A DNA stretch of 64,000 bases from Cardiocondyla obscurior (taxonomy: Eukaryota > Arthropoda > Insecta > Hymenoptera > Formicidae). The stretch covers positions 8,375,308-8,439,307 of the forward strand of contig NC_091866.1 of the NCBI RefSeq assembly GCF_019399895.1, read 5' to 3'. Below, one piece after another: positions 11,667 through 25,101 of this stretch (its first letter is position 1; every line of letters starts with the position of its first letter). The notes beneath the pieces were generated by a model. The model searched no databases, was not told the origin of the DNA, and saw only the letters and a program-made list of their open reading frames with translations. The position numbers and the translations under genes are program-made.

Positions 11667-14600
11667 GCGGTAATTTCTGGATTATCCTGACGTGCTGCAG
11701 CACTTCACATCCCTTAGCACTATATTACACTGCTCTGCTTTTTGTTTTTATAATCACTATCACTATCACTCGAGAGACGAACTCGCGGCGGATTTTATAC
11801 GATTTAAATTAAGAAACGCGACGAACAATTTATATAAATTTGTCCTCTTGATATTCGTTGCGTGGCTGACTCTCTCCAGATCTTCCTTCGGGCGGTCCTC
11901 GATCTCGACACATGAAACAAGGTTACTTTTGATTCTCCGATCCATTCTCATCGGCAGAACGAACGTCTCCGAGAGCTTGCGCCGGTAAATGAGACGAGCC
12001 GCGATGTGTTCCCCGCGTATTAAATCTTCTTAAAGTTTCTCAATAATCACTTGCTCGTAATGGGATGAAAATCACGACCGCGACGAAGACGGGCGAGGTG
12101 CAGGTGTCACACTCCGATAATGGCGGTCGCCGGAATCCATTGAACGTTGTTGAAGAAGATGCGAGTGAAGGTGTCGATGACGTCAAACGCGCGGCGCAAT
12201 TCACGTCGAACGCCCGCGCGCTTCGCGCGCTCTGCCGGTGCCATAACCCTTTTTGCTCCGGTGCACTTTTTCGAGGTACGAAATTAAGCCCAGAACGACT
12301 AATGAAATGACTCAGATGTGCAGAGAATAATCGTTTGTTCTCACGTCGACGATGTCGATACTTATTCGAACGCGACTTTTCCTATCCGCGGCCGAAAATA
12401 TGCTAAATCGCGGAGCGATTAACGACACGTCCTCGCGCCCGTGTCTCCGCGACCAGACTGAAGTGACCGTTAGAGATTTCGGCCGTTAGAGGGAAAGAGA
12501 AAACCGCGTAAAAAAAGTGAGACAGCTATAGGCCCGTCGCCAATTACCGTTGTCCTTCTCGCACAGTTCTCGAATCGTCGAAATCAACGAGTCTGTACGG
12601 TTTTTTATGATGCGTTCGACAATTTCGAACGTCTTTCCCTAAATCAGAAAAAAATGAGGCGAGCTGGAGCATGTTTTTTTCCCCGATTCCGAATACCGTC
12701 ATTCTTGAGCTCCGAGATTGTCGTTACGAAACTCTTGCTCGAAATATTGTAGTTCCAATATATTAAATAATATAATTGTCCGAACATTTTTCTGTTTCTT
12801 AAAGATTAAATTTTTTCTTTTAAACACACGAAATATAGTAACGCAGTAATAATTATATATACAGGAATGCAGATAATTAGGACTTTAATTAGCTTAAATT
12901 AAATGCTTTCAGTTCATAACAAATTTTATTGTCATAATTTTTTTCGAGTACATTAGCTAACCATTATCTCTGCCGTTTACGTTTACTAATTTTATTAAAC
13001 GATTGGAATTTTTTAGCACATTAATTTAGCCATTGCGCTTGCGATCCGTCCAGATGAATTAGGTTAGTTTTCGGATTAAATAATTTTAGAAAACAAAACG
13101 CCCAGGTTGAGCGAATGATTTATAAACGATGGACTCGTGAAAAAAAAAGCGAAAGTTTTTTTTCCCCCCACAAATAATGATATTTTTATCTGTAGGTAAT
13201 TTAATATTCGAGAAAAATGACAGGTGCGAGCAATTTTAAAACATTTTTTTTCCTCGCGATATCGGAAACAGGGACAAAGTATCGGGGATAATAATCTTCT
13301 GTCGCCGGTAACGATTAAATGGAATAACCTCGATTGGTTTGTCAGGTGTATAATACGCGAGAAAGATTAACGCATTATGTCATCGGCAAAAGTGAGGTTA
13401 GAACGTGTTCGTGATGCAGCCGGTGCGTAAATTTCCTCGCCGCAACCTTCCATGCGGAAAGGCGCATCGGCACGCACGTGAAATTACCCGATGACCACAA
13501 AAATCAGCTAATTAAACCGTGCGAGAATCCGTCCGCGTGAATCCTTTTACATACAAGATCGCATGTGTTCTCTCGAATCAGCGAACACCTAAATTTTTTG
13601 ACCCGGCGAAATTACGAGTTTGCGAAATATTTCGCGACGTCTATCGTAGATCACGCACGGGACGTGCATTTTCGGCGCTCGTCACCCTCTTGGTCGTAAT
13701 CCCGTGAGTGCCTGGCCGCCGATTTCCAAAGTGGCCTATAAAACTTTACTTTTTTTTTTTTTTTTTTTTTATTCCAAACCGTTTCAACGATCAACGCGTT
13801 CTCGGCGGTATTCTACGCGACAAGATCGATACGTAGCACGAGGCCCGAAGCCAAACCGTACGTCATGTGGCATAAAACATAAGGTTAGCCTTGTGCGCGT
13901 GCATGTATACGTATACGCGCTTCCCACACGTGAACGCGCACATGTGAGATTGTACACGACGCCGCCAGCGCACAGACACGGGGTCTGACAGACAATCAAA
14001 CGCGCGTTGCACATTACTCCGCGCGGAGAATTCGCGCTATCGCACGCATGTATAATCGAGACGGCGGACGGGAGAGGAGGCTCCGAGTGTGCGAGATGCG
14101 TGTTAAGGTATATCGGTGACGCGTGTTCACGTGCGTAAAACGGATACACACGCATTCTACGCATGTCTTTATCTTTCTCTTATTTTCTCCCCGTAAGCAC
14201 ATGTACACGGACAATGACCGTACGAAATCTACGAACTACCGACAGACGTTCCGTGCCATCAACGCCAGCAACGCCCACTCTCCTAAAGTTGCCAAGACCT
14301 CAGACAATGAGTCCCGACAGCGGCTCTCATTCGGCCAGGCTACAAAGCGAATCTTGGCGAAACCGACGATCCGCGAACGGAAGCGATCGCGAAGAGCGGT
14401 CTGGACAACGTGGAAACGAGGTCGGATGCCGATCTTCTCGAAGCGCGGACAAAAACCGCAACGCTTCCTATCTCTGCGCTCGAGTATGCTCGGATGTGTT
14501 TAACTCTGGCTTAAACTCCGTTACGAGATTGCCACGAGCGCAACTATTTGCACCGAGACGTATTCTATTCGAATTCCATTAAAGAAAAAACAAAAAAAAA

Positions 14601-17600
14601 AAAAAAAAAAAAAAAGAAACTCTTCTTTGATAGAAAATAATACGATTTTGCTGGCAAAAGTTGTCATCATTAATTTTTATATTAAAAATAAAATTGACGT
14701 CGACTTGAGGGATATATAAGTACGATTCTCGACGTTCGAAATACGGTTGAAAAATGTAACGGAGCCAGGACCGATCCATCAACGTGCGCGCCATCGTTTC
14801 GCGGCAAAGTATTCGTCGGGTGCAATTTTACACCCGGCCCTCGCCCACTATGACTTCTAGCGATATTGCGATATTCTTGCTGTACGCCCGCAAAGGTTGG
14901 CACACGCGTCGCTTCTCGGTGCTAAGGGCTATTTTCATGACAGGGGTTGGGGACGGCGATACCAGAAGCTATGTACCCTTTCGGTGCCGTATTACGGCGC
15001 ATAGCCTGTGTGTACCCTATATTACGCTTAATCGCCTCCCATTATTTACGGGGGTTGCAGAATGCAGCCGAGGCGCCGCGCGTCTGCGACGGTCTCCGCG
15101 CGGAATCTTTTTATGCGTTTTGCCAGCTACGTCGGGCTTTTTGCGCCCGGTCATTTTCAAGGAAAACCATACCGGTGCCAGGGCACACAGCTGTTCGCGT
15201 AACAAGATATTGGCACATTCATTCTCGCGCGCAGAAGAAAACGCGCGCGTCCGATTTGTGTCTATCAATTATCGGGCGTAACCTGGCCCTGATACAAAAT
15301 TGAAATCTACATCATTAATCGGGGAAACAGCGCAAACGCATTCCGAACGTGTAGGAAAAAAAAATATCCTGATATCTCGGTATTTTAGAGAATATTGATT
15401 CAACGTATCGAAAGCAGATTAAGGTAATATCTTTGAGGCTGAACTGTTTTTAAATATGTTTAAGCATAAAACGATAAATGCGATTTATATTTCAACCGAA
15501 TGCGATTTAAATACGCGTTTCTAGCGCGATTACTGAATTTCTACCGCGAGGAATAACAGTATAATAAATGTCAGTCAACGGACGGAGCATTGCTGCGATA
15601 TCTCTCGCGGGGTGTGCAAAGAACGTTACACAAATCCGACATATAGTTCTCTTTGAGGAACAAAAATTGGCGACAAGAAAATCACTCGGGAAGGACAACT
15701 TGGTCGGCTAGCTCGTTCGCTTTGTCGGGAGGCCGCGGCGTTCTATTTTCGGGGACGTTTTCGAGAGAAACGCGACGCGGAGAACGCCTCCCCTAAAAAG
15801 TCAATTATTTTGTCGGTCTCTCTCTCTCGGGCGCGCGCGTGCGAATCGACGCGGGAGATCTTTTTAGCGATGACCGAGGTGTACCAGGCGCGACTTTCAC
15901 ACGTGGGCTCTCTCCCGCGGGAGCGAGCGCAGTGCGCCGCGGGGTCTAATTATATCTTACTTTGTTTGAGTACAACGCACCTTTCGACACGCACCCGCCG
16001 CTGCGCCCTCCTCTTCCCATTTCCTTTTTCGCTACCTTCTCCACGAGCGGCCTCGCCACAGGCTCCTCCGCGTCGCGGACGCTTCCCGAGCGCCTCGTCG
16101 CCATCGGCGATTGGACACGCGCCAAATCGAACACGATCGCTCGTTAAATCGAGTCGCGATTTACGTAAATTTCCTGTTCCGCCGGACGGTCTCCGTAGTT
16201 CGTGGGCGCGATGCGATCTCGGGCTCGTCCCCGCCGAGAGGTATTATTGCAAACGTGAGTGTGTCATCGAAGATTGGTCGACCGTCGAGGGACAGAAGAA
16301 ACGGGTGAGCAGAACTCTATAAAATCTGTTATTCGGTTCGCTTTTATATCTATCGTCTTCCTCTTTAGCCCCGCACGAACACAGCGAGCGCGCGTTCTCG
16401 CGGCTCGTCTTTCGTTTCAAAAATTCCGAGTGACCTACTACCCCGTTGATTCGCTTTACAACCCCCGAGGGATGGCGTGGTGGCGTGCAATAAAAAAAAA
16501 AAAAAAAAAAAAAAAGAGCAGCTCGGCGTAAAGTATGGGTGTCGAAGCGATGTGTTGGTGTTGATATAGAAAGAGGGAGAGGAGGTGGAGGAAGAGGGCG
16601 GGCGGGGAGGAAAGGCCGAATCGTTTAACGAGTCCATCGCACGAACGTGACACGAAATGAGCAGCTAATCGATAGCGGTTCATTGAGTTTCGGCTTGCAC
16701 GTACGTCGATTCCCCTCGTTCGGTCTTCATCCCTTCCGCCCCCGTCGTTCCCTCGTTCCCTCCTCGCCCTGTCGCACACATTTCGCAGTTATACGCATCG
16801 AGACTAGCGATGGCGCCGATATCGCCGCGTTTATTCCGACGCTTGTTTGGTATCTCAATTTGTCGATTGCGCGAATTCTTACATGGATTCGCGGCAATTT
16901 TCGCGCGGCAGTGTGACTCGAACTCGTCTTTTACTCTAACTTGCAAACTGGCTGGGTTAATTCAAACAATCTCTCAACTCAGCCCATTAAGACTCTATCC
17001 TTTTAGAAAGATAATTACTTTTATGCACACTCGCTACGGTCTTTTTCAGGACGGAAGTTCGGTAGATGCGATTCCGCGCATTCCTCGCCGCGATATTTAA
17101 AGTACATCGGCATTGTGAGAAGAAGAGCTTGAAGAAATTACGCATTTCTTCAATTCGAAAGCTACTCTAATTTTCCACTGATTCCTGCGGTTTCTAGAAG
17201 CCCAGTTACTCCCGTATCTAGTCATTACAGTTTCTTCGGGAAGCGAGCTCCCAATTCGAAAACCGGTTCGTTATTATCGTCGCTATTGCAATAAAGCGAC
17301 AATAAAAGACGTGCGCTTAGGCGATACGGTAACAGAACTGTACTAAGGCGGTACTTTTATCGAGATGCTACCTAACGCGGCTGTTTCTATATATCGAGGT
17401 AATTCCTTAACTCGCGCGTTCCAGCTGTCCGAGGATTCTACTTTTACATAACTTGTTTTTCGCAATTTGAATCTTGGTGCCGAGCTCCTTTCGAAGACAT
17501 CCAGTATCGCGGTTTTTTTCGAACGAGTTATCTGACCCGTTGGAGCTTTATCCGTACGCATGCACTCGAAAGCCATCGCTGAAGCGGCGGCGCCGCGCCA

Positions 17601-20600
17601 CCCCTGCCGCCCTGTCCGTCTCTTTTTCTCTGTCTGACCCGGCGTGGATCGCTCACCTCCCGCGTCCCTCCCTGCCGCCCTCAGTGTCAATCGTCTCTTT
17701 CACCCCTACCTTTTGTCCGCGTGATACTTTCGACGGCGATGCGGGACGCGGGACGCGAGCGGGGACACCGCGTGCCGCACGCCGACGCGTAATAGCGACG
17801 ACGGGGGACGCGAGGGAGGAAAAAAGGTCACGTGGGTTATCTGGCCGTTCTGTGCGAGAGAGCGTGTGCGCCCGTCTTACGTGGTGCGTCAGTCGACACG
17901 GCGACTCCGACGAGTCCGCGGCGGTTTAAATATAAACGGCGACGCGTCGACGCCGCCACCGGCGATTTCTTTCCGGCACACCTCGGATACCGGATGCGGG
18001 TCACGCATCGGTGGGTGCCTCCGTCGAAGGGGGTCCGCGCCAAGCGGCGGGTTTCCATTTTTACAACGCGGGCGGGGATTAATAAAAGCGACGGAAAGGG
18101 AACGCGGCGTGGTCGGGATAATCGCGAGAAGCGCTCTCCCGTTTTGTATCGCACCTCTCGATAATTTCAAATTTGTCTAACAGGATCGATTTATTTTTTT
18201 TTTTTCGTTTCGTTTCACGAGGTACTCGCCGCGAGTAAAATCAATTTGTTTTTACGGAGACGCCAACAGCTGTTCGATACTTCATTCTTTACGACAGTCG
18301 GCTGCTTGAGACGATTGACCGGAAAAGTCCGCGTATTCTTTCCCTGCTTATTCTAAAAGGAGCAACATTTATTTCGCGAGGGGTAGTCGCGCTACTGCCG
18401 GCAATCTTAGTTGAATTCGTATTACCCGTAGGTAGGAATCGCATCCGGCTGGGAGCGTGTTGCGAACGCGTGGGTGAACGTTGAAACTTACGCGTTGTCA
18501 TTTCTGCAATTTTATTGCTCTCGTGCGTATTGCTCGCCGTCAATTTACGTCATCTCGGCATCGCGCGTCTACGCGAAAGCCACCGCGATAATTTGATAGC
18601 CGCCTCTCTTTCTCTCTTCTCCGTCCGGCCTTCTATAACACGATCGACCGACGCCGCGTTAAAAGTTTCTGGGTACGCAGGAAACTGAACACCACCCCCG
18701 TAACGACGACCTTGAATGCTCCCGCCGCGCGTGCGCCCGCGTGCGGAGATGGTTCGTTAAACCAGGAATGTGTAGGACTTCGTTACGAAGTTCCGCTTTC
18801 ATTACGGATCGCTCGAATCTCGTCAATGACTTAAAGCCGAAGAGCGGAGATGCGCGAAGGAGTTCCGCGGCGGGGAAACTTTCGTCTTGTACTTTCTTAT
18901 TTAATAACGCGGCCTCGCGTACTAATTCCACGCAGATGTTTCTTGCTATTTAAATAGAAATGCGCAACGTAACGAGCATGTCGCTTGGCAAAAAAGATCC
19001 GCCTCGGCGAGATTTTTTTTTTTCTTTATTTTATCCGATATTTTACGTTTACCGTTTTCGCTCACGTCGTTGATCTTGTTTGTACATTAGCAGCGTGTTG
19101 AACTGAAAATTGCTAGTTACGTAATTACAATTTGTAAATTAGTCCGCTCATCAGCGTACGTAAAATTTTTTTTTCCCTCCTTTAATACACGTTTCATTGC
19201 TACGCATAAACGATCGTGTTTTTTACAACGCGAACAGTCAGACAATTTGCCTCGGCTGTTCTTTACTTTCATTATTACCCGAATTTTTCGAGCAGGCCGG
19301 ATTTATGGAACGGCGCGACCAGAAGTTGATCGGTATATTCGGAAGGCGGAAACAGAATCTCTTTAATAATCGATGGAATTTATTGGCTTGGGCTTCTTGC
19401 TCCGTTTTACTCTTGCCTTCTCATATTTCCTTCCTCCCGTTCTCCCTTATTCCCGTTGGGTGCACCGTCGATTTCCAGCCGCGCACTCGTAGAAGGTTAT
19501 TTTAAGAATCTTTCATTAAGAATTTAATATAGCACGATTTTCGCAGACCCGGTCGCGGAAGTATCTACAGGTATCGGGCCGATTATAACGAGTCCCTCTT
19601 TGTAAGTCAGGACCCAGATGAACGAGGAGATAAAGATCCTCTAGATAGAGAGGAAACAAATAAAATCCGGCATATAAACCCGGGAATCAAATAGAAATGT
19701 AGGTAAAAGATAAAATCCGTATCGCAATTTGATCCCAGCGGGAAACCTCGCGATAGATTCTAGCGATTTAAGCCCCGCCTTTGCGATTTCAAGAATCGCA
19801 TCGCGATGAAGCCGCGCCGCGTTTGTCCCGGAGATTTCGATCGCGCTCGAGCCGGCTCGCACCGTCAAGGTGTTCGCTATTAAAGATAATCGCGGCGGGT
19901 TACCTTCTTAGAAGGAGTCGATTGCCAACGAGCGGATCGGACTCCGTGGCGGTATTGTAGTAATTGATACCGTCAATGCAATCGTTACCGGTTATCCTAC
20001 GCGTCGAGGATATCTGCAAATTGTTGTGTTTAATTTACGACGAGGACGCGAAGGATGGAGGAAGTCGCGCGGAATTTACGTTACACAGGGAAACTCGCTC
20101 AATAAACGGTACTCGGATAACACTCGGGCGCTGCATACATATATCGCGCGTGTTTTTGCAGCGTTATTTTTTTTTTTTTTTTCACGGCATCGGAACTGAT
20201 TTCTAAAACTGTCTACAAAATTTTACGATGAATGAAAATATACGGAAAGTAAAACTGACGACTTCGTGCGTAAAAAAAAAAGAGAAAAAAAGTAAAAAAA
20301 AAATTGACGAGATACGCATTGAAAACCGGAACGCGTGACATTTTTGTCGTCGCGTCCAAGAACGCCCAATGATGCCGCAGGTATTAATAAACAAAATTTT
20401 TCCCGGTCTTCTCCGCTACTTGAGCGGACTACGCGCCGTTTCTCTTTTCCTCTTCTCCGTTTCACCTACGCACGCGGGCCGCCCCACTTCCGGCGGATGT
20501 ACTCTGATAAATGGGAATCTCGCCGCGTGCGCAACCGGCCGGCGGCCGTATATACACCTACGACGACTGCGGCGAATGAGAAACGATCCCGGCGTCTTTC

Positions 20601-23600
20601 AGGCATGGAACATAGGGACGAAGACAAGAAGCCAGCGGAAGGAGCGTAGTGTTAAAACGCAGCCGAGATACGGTCGCTTAAAATCTTCTGGAGGCGTCGT
20701 GTTAACGATTCCACTTCCCCCGGCTACCTTGCCGCGATCCCAGAGATGAGAATTCTGTTGCAAACGACGTTTGTCGCCGAGGTCACATCTCGTTAGCACA
20801 ACAAGCGCGAACCGCGCCTCGATTCACGCGCGCGCATTCACTCGCGGGCACGCATGACAGTCGGGGATAAGAGAAGAGAAACGGAGAAGTCTCCTCTTCA
20901 CTTAAGCCGCGGTAACTCCGGAACGATAAGTTCTCTCCTCTCTCGAGGAAGGGAAGGAGGACGTGGAGGACTAGAACCACATAAAGAGAAGGAATTGCCG
21001 CGGAGTAAGGCGGAGGAGAGAAAAGCGAGGCGCAAGAGGCGAGCCACGCTCTTCGCGAGCACCATTCTCGACGGGGCAGGCTACGGTTGGAACATTTGTT
21101 TAGTTGGCTGCAATTAAGCCACTTGGCGGCAATTGTTTGTCGCTCCGCACAGAATTCCGCTCCCACCGTGCAGCCGCCTGGGCTTCACGAGAGATGCGTG
21201 TAGCGCACGGTTACGCGCGCGTGTACGACGGGAGGATACGGCGAGGCCACCGCGGGCGGGAGCTGCGTTGTGTGTTGTTACCAGCTCGCCACCAACACAG
21301 CAATTCCAGACGATAAAGGCGAGCGAGTTGCCCGGGTTAGGGGTCAACCGGGACCAGTAGCCGGTGTCCAACCAATCAACGTCAACGGCACGGCAGTCGA
21401 ACATCACCGCGAGATCGTTCGAGACGATTGTCTTTTGTCTTTCTGGCGTGCGAGGATGCTGAATCGCCCGTCGAAGCCGCGGCTAATGAAAGAGACTCGA
21501 GCCAGAAAAACAGCGGACTCAATCCCAGAATTGTCACTTTAGCGGATCTGCCCCCGTCGGGCCTTGAAACTGCCCGTCTCGAGTAAAACGAAGTTCTCAC
21601 AAGAATTCACAAATACAATCGTTCCTGGCGTTATTCAATTAAAAAATACGTATTGACAATTTTATATAAAATATTAAGGTAAAAGATATAAGAAAATGTA
21701 ATTATTACGAAACGTCTTTCGTAAGACGGATGCAGTAAACGCGAGGCGGCTACGCGATAAATCAAGGAGTATATAAAGCAATTAAAACAACGCAACGGGA
21801 ATAAAGGAAAGGTCAGACGCGCCGGAGACCCGGAACACGACGGCCGGCACCGACCGCGACGTAAAAGGAGGACCGAATTGGGCCCGTTAGGATGATTGCT
21901 CGCGGAGAGCGCTCGCTCGAGTGGTCGATTTAGTTGCCTCTTCTGGGTAGCTCTTTGGATAATGGGGAAATGATTGTGGCCTACCGGTGATCTCTCCGCT
22001 ATGTATTTTAACCGGGGCAAAACACCTACCGGCCTCCGCGATTCGACCGCCTGTCGTTGATCCTTCTCGTCTCTTTTTTTTCTTTCTCTCCTCCCGGCCG
22101 ATTCGGGCGACTCTCAATTTCGACTCATTTGCCTACCAAATCTGGCGTCGTATAAATATACGTAGGCTCCTCCGGTGGAACGGGTCTCAAGGCCGCCGGC
22201 AGTTACCAACGCTACGCCCTCGTTTTATTTTTCCTCCCCGGTGTATTTCCACCGTCGTCCCGGGATTCTTACACCCGAATCGTCTTCGCCATTGTCGCGA
22301 AACTTCATCCGCGATCGGCGGTGCGAAGTGGATCGAGGAACAATCTCTAATTATACTCCGCGCAGTAGAATTGAATCATCGTGGTTGACGCATTCGCGAG
22401 AAACGCCGGGCTTCGATGTCTAAAGATTCATCGTCGTCGAGCGAGATGATTATCTTCGCGACGTCTCGAAGAAATTACGAGATTCGCGCGTCGTGCTCGT
22501 CGGCGGATCGCGCCGAGGCGCGCGTCGAGAAAAAGACCGATTTCTCGTTTGGATTTTTCGTCCTCCAAGGATACGCGGCGGTTACTCGAGAGAGGAGATT
22601 CGATGAGAAACGCTCGCCGATGTACGAGCTGGCCGAGAGAAGAAGAGTGGATTCGCATGACGTCACCGCCGTACGTTTCCAAAGTGGCGAAGTCCAGGTT
22701 GCGTCAGGAGGAGACCGGCGAAACGATCGTTGGAGAAGCTCTTCTGATCTGGAAAGCAAATGCGAGACGGGAGGAGGACGACGGGGTCACCGTCAGCGGG
22801 ATAACCTCACACGTGTGCGCCCTCCCCCTTCTCCAAAAAAAAAAAAAAAAAAAAAAAAGGAATAAAAAGACGATGACGACGATGGCGGCGACGGCGACTG
22901 CGGACGAATCCAGTGGCGTCGACAGAAAAGACGTGCACTTTGCCAAGTCCTCCGTTGCGCTCCGCCGTCCAAAGGCGACGTGAGAGTGCGGACATGAATC
23001 GACGAAGAGCGAACGAATTATTTATTCTCTCTGATACGTGTTATAAATAAATGTTGCTCGGCAAAAAAAAAATTTTAATCACCACTTTTTTTTATTTAAA
23101 TTCATACAAAAAAAAAAGAAAAATGCGTCGAGTCTTTTTGACAATTTAATTTAGCGTATGCAGCTTTACATATAACGTTTCTTTCGATCGTAAATACGGA
23201 GGTGTTAAAAGTTGAGTCGATTTCGAATACAGTCGCCGCGAGAAGTCGGCTTTATCGCGCAAAGGCGATCGCGATTCTTCTGGCGAAGTGCTTCTGGCGC
23301 GCGATAACCTGGAAATTTGGAAAGTCGTCGGATTAAAATGCAGCACGATTGGAAATAACGCCGGAGTCAGATGCGACCACGGTATCCGGCGTGGCCGGTT
23401 GGCTACCTTACTTGACCCCTGCGCAACGAGGGACAATTGGGTGTAACAGTCTCCCATTCGTCTGCCCGTCCCTCTCATACGTGTCCGTGTTTCTCTGAAT
23501 CCTCGGCCGTGTAACACATCTATTACTCCCGGGGCGTGTATGTCGTCAGATTGTATACGAGCGCATACGTGTGCGTCGGCCGCCTTCCACCGAGGGGAAA

Positions 23601-24464
23601 AGTCCAATGACGGTGGCAGCAACGACGAAGACGAATCCCGTCGCGTGCATTAACGAATAACAAAGTGCCGACTTCTATAATAAGCGTGAAAAATTATTAT
23701 ATAACTCATTCGATATTAAGATTCCGCCAGCAGGTTTTCCTACGATCAATTGCCTGTGCGAAACGTATAATTCTAAAAAAAAAAAAAGAAAGGCATAAGA
23801 AAATTTTTTTTATGATTAATAGACCGACGCGGGCGAGTTTGCTTTGTAAAATTTTTTGCAGTTTCGCCGGACAATTTTTTTTTTTTTTTTTTACATGACG
23901 TATTTCCGATATCTGAAAGATCGGAACCTTATTCCGCGCAAGGCCGACGTGCTGCATTATAAAAACATTCGACTTGCAGTACGGTATTTGCAATCGCGTT
24001 ATCTTAACAGGTATGTAGTGATACAAAGATTTATAATGTTTCTAGAGATAAAAACGTGGATTTCGTAATCGGTAATTGATTACGAGCCAGTGGTCCATTT
24101 TTCCGCGAGAAAGCGCCGAGAAGACGCTCTTACGCGGATACGTTAAGCGTCGCGAGGTTCATAACAGATCGAGCACGTGTTTCGTTGACGCGACACTCGA
24201 TAGCATCTGACGGTGGGACTAAAGCTGAAGAGATGCGCGTTGGTCGCGTACACACGTTCAAACGCGATGTGGAGAACGGGTAGCGGAGACGAAGGGCGCG
24301 AGGAGTGGGTGGGAAAAGAAGAGGATAGAGCGATGCCCAGTTTCGAGCACGCGCCCTGCTCTATTTGGTTCTCCCGCATGGCATGCCGCTTCGATTCGTT
24401 CTCTCCAGTTGCGTTTCGCTCCGCAAGCAGGGAGCGTGCATTCTTCTCTTCTTGCTCTCTACTT

Positions 24465-24467
24465 GTT

Positions 24468-24509
<42 letters not shown>

Positions 24510-24519
24510 GTCGTCGTCA
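24465..24519. repeat. (GTC)n trinucleotide microsatellite
   Basis: Thirteen uninterrupted GTC units (24468-24506) and further units after ACT. The frames across it are homopolymeric (Val, Ser or Arg on the plus strand), which explains the spurious long open frames here. Confidence 0.97.
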
Positions 24520-25024
24520 TTTTTCTTCTTTTCATTAATATGCACGAGAAAAAACTGTGCGCAAGAAAAACCATACTCGCTGTCACTCTTTCACGTCTAC
24601 GATATCGCCAATTCAAGAATTACGAGTCGAATCCTTCCGATATTCATTATGATCGTCGACATGTGGTACATCGATCGCGCGAATTTTTACTCACGTAATT
24701 TTAATCCCGCGATATATGGCGAAAACTCGAACGAAAGATTCACGTCTTATAACAAACACGATTATTTCGAGATGTACTCATAAAAAAGAAATTGTTTTAA
24801 AATAACGAAAAAAAAAGCAGAATAGATTTAAAGTAATAATGAACGGGATAGAAAAATTTTAGTATTTTTACAAAAATAAAAAAAAAAAAGAACATATTTC
24901 TCGGAGTTTGTACTCAGCGGATGTACATTCTCCTACCTTCCAACGTCGACCTTAGCAATGCAATTTATTCTCTCCGCACCGTCTTTTTCCACGGCACTTT
25001 ATTTCCACCTGACAAAGACTCGAT

Positions 25025-25101
25025 AATTAATCCGGGCAATATCTTCCCCTCTTTTTTCTCCCCTCCCCCGTGCTCTGTAGATCCATAAATTAATCCGGGC
25101 A
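25025..25101. repeat. perfect 14-bp direct repeat AATTAATCCGGGCA
   Basis: Copies at 25025-25038 and 25088-25101 (63-bp offset). Each contains TAATCC, the core site of K50 homeodomain proteins of the Otx/Bicoid type. Confidence 0.9.

Noticed and set aside
24213..24698. 161-codon open frame across the GTC array
   Set aside because: Kept open by the trinucleotide repeat (a valine run) and Cys/Arg-rich flanks; no exon signals.
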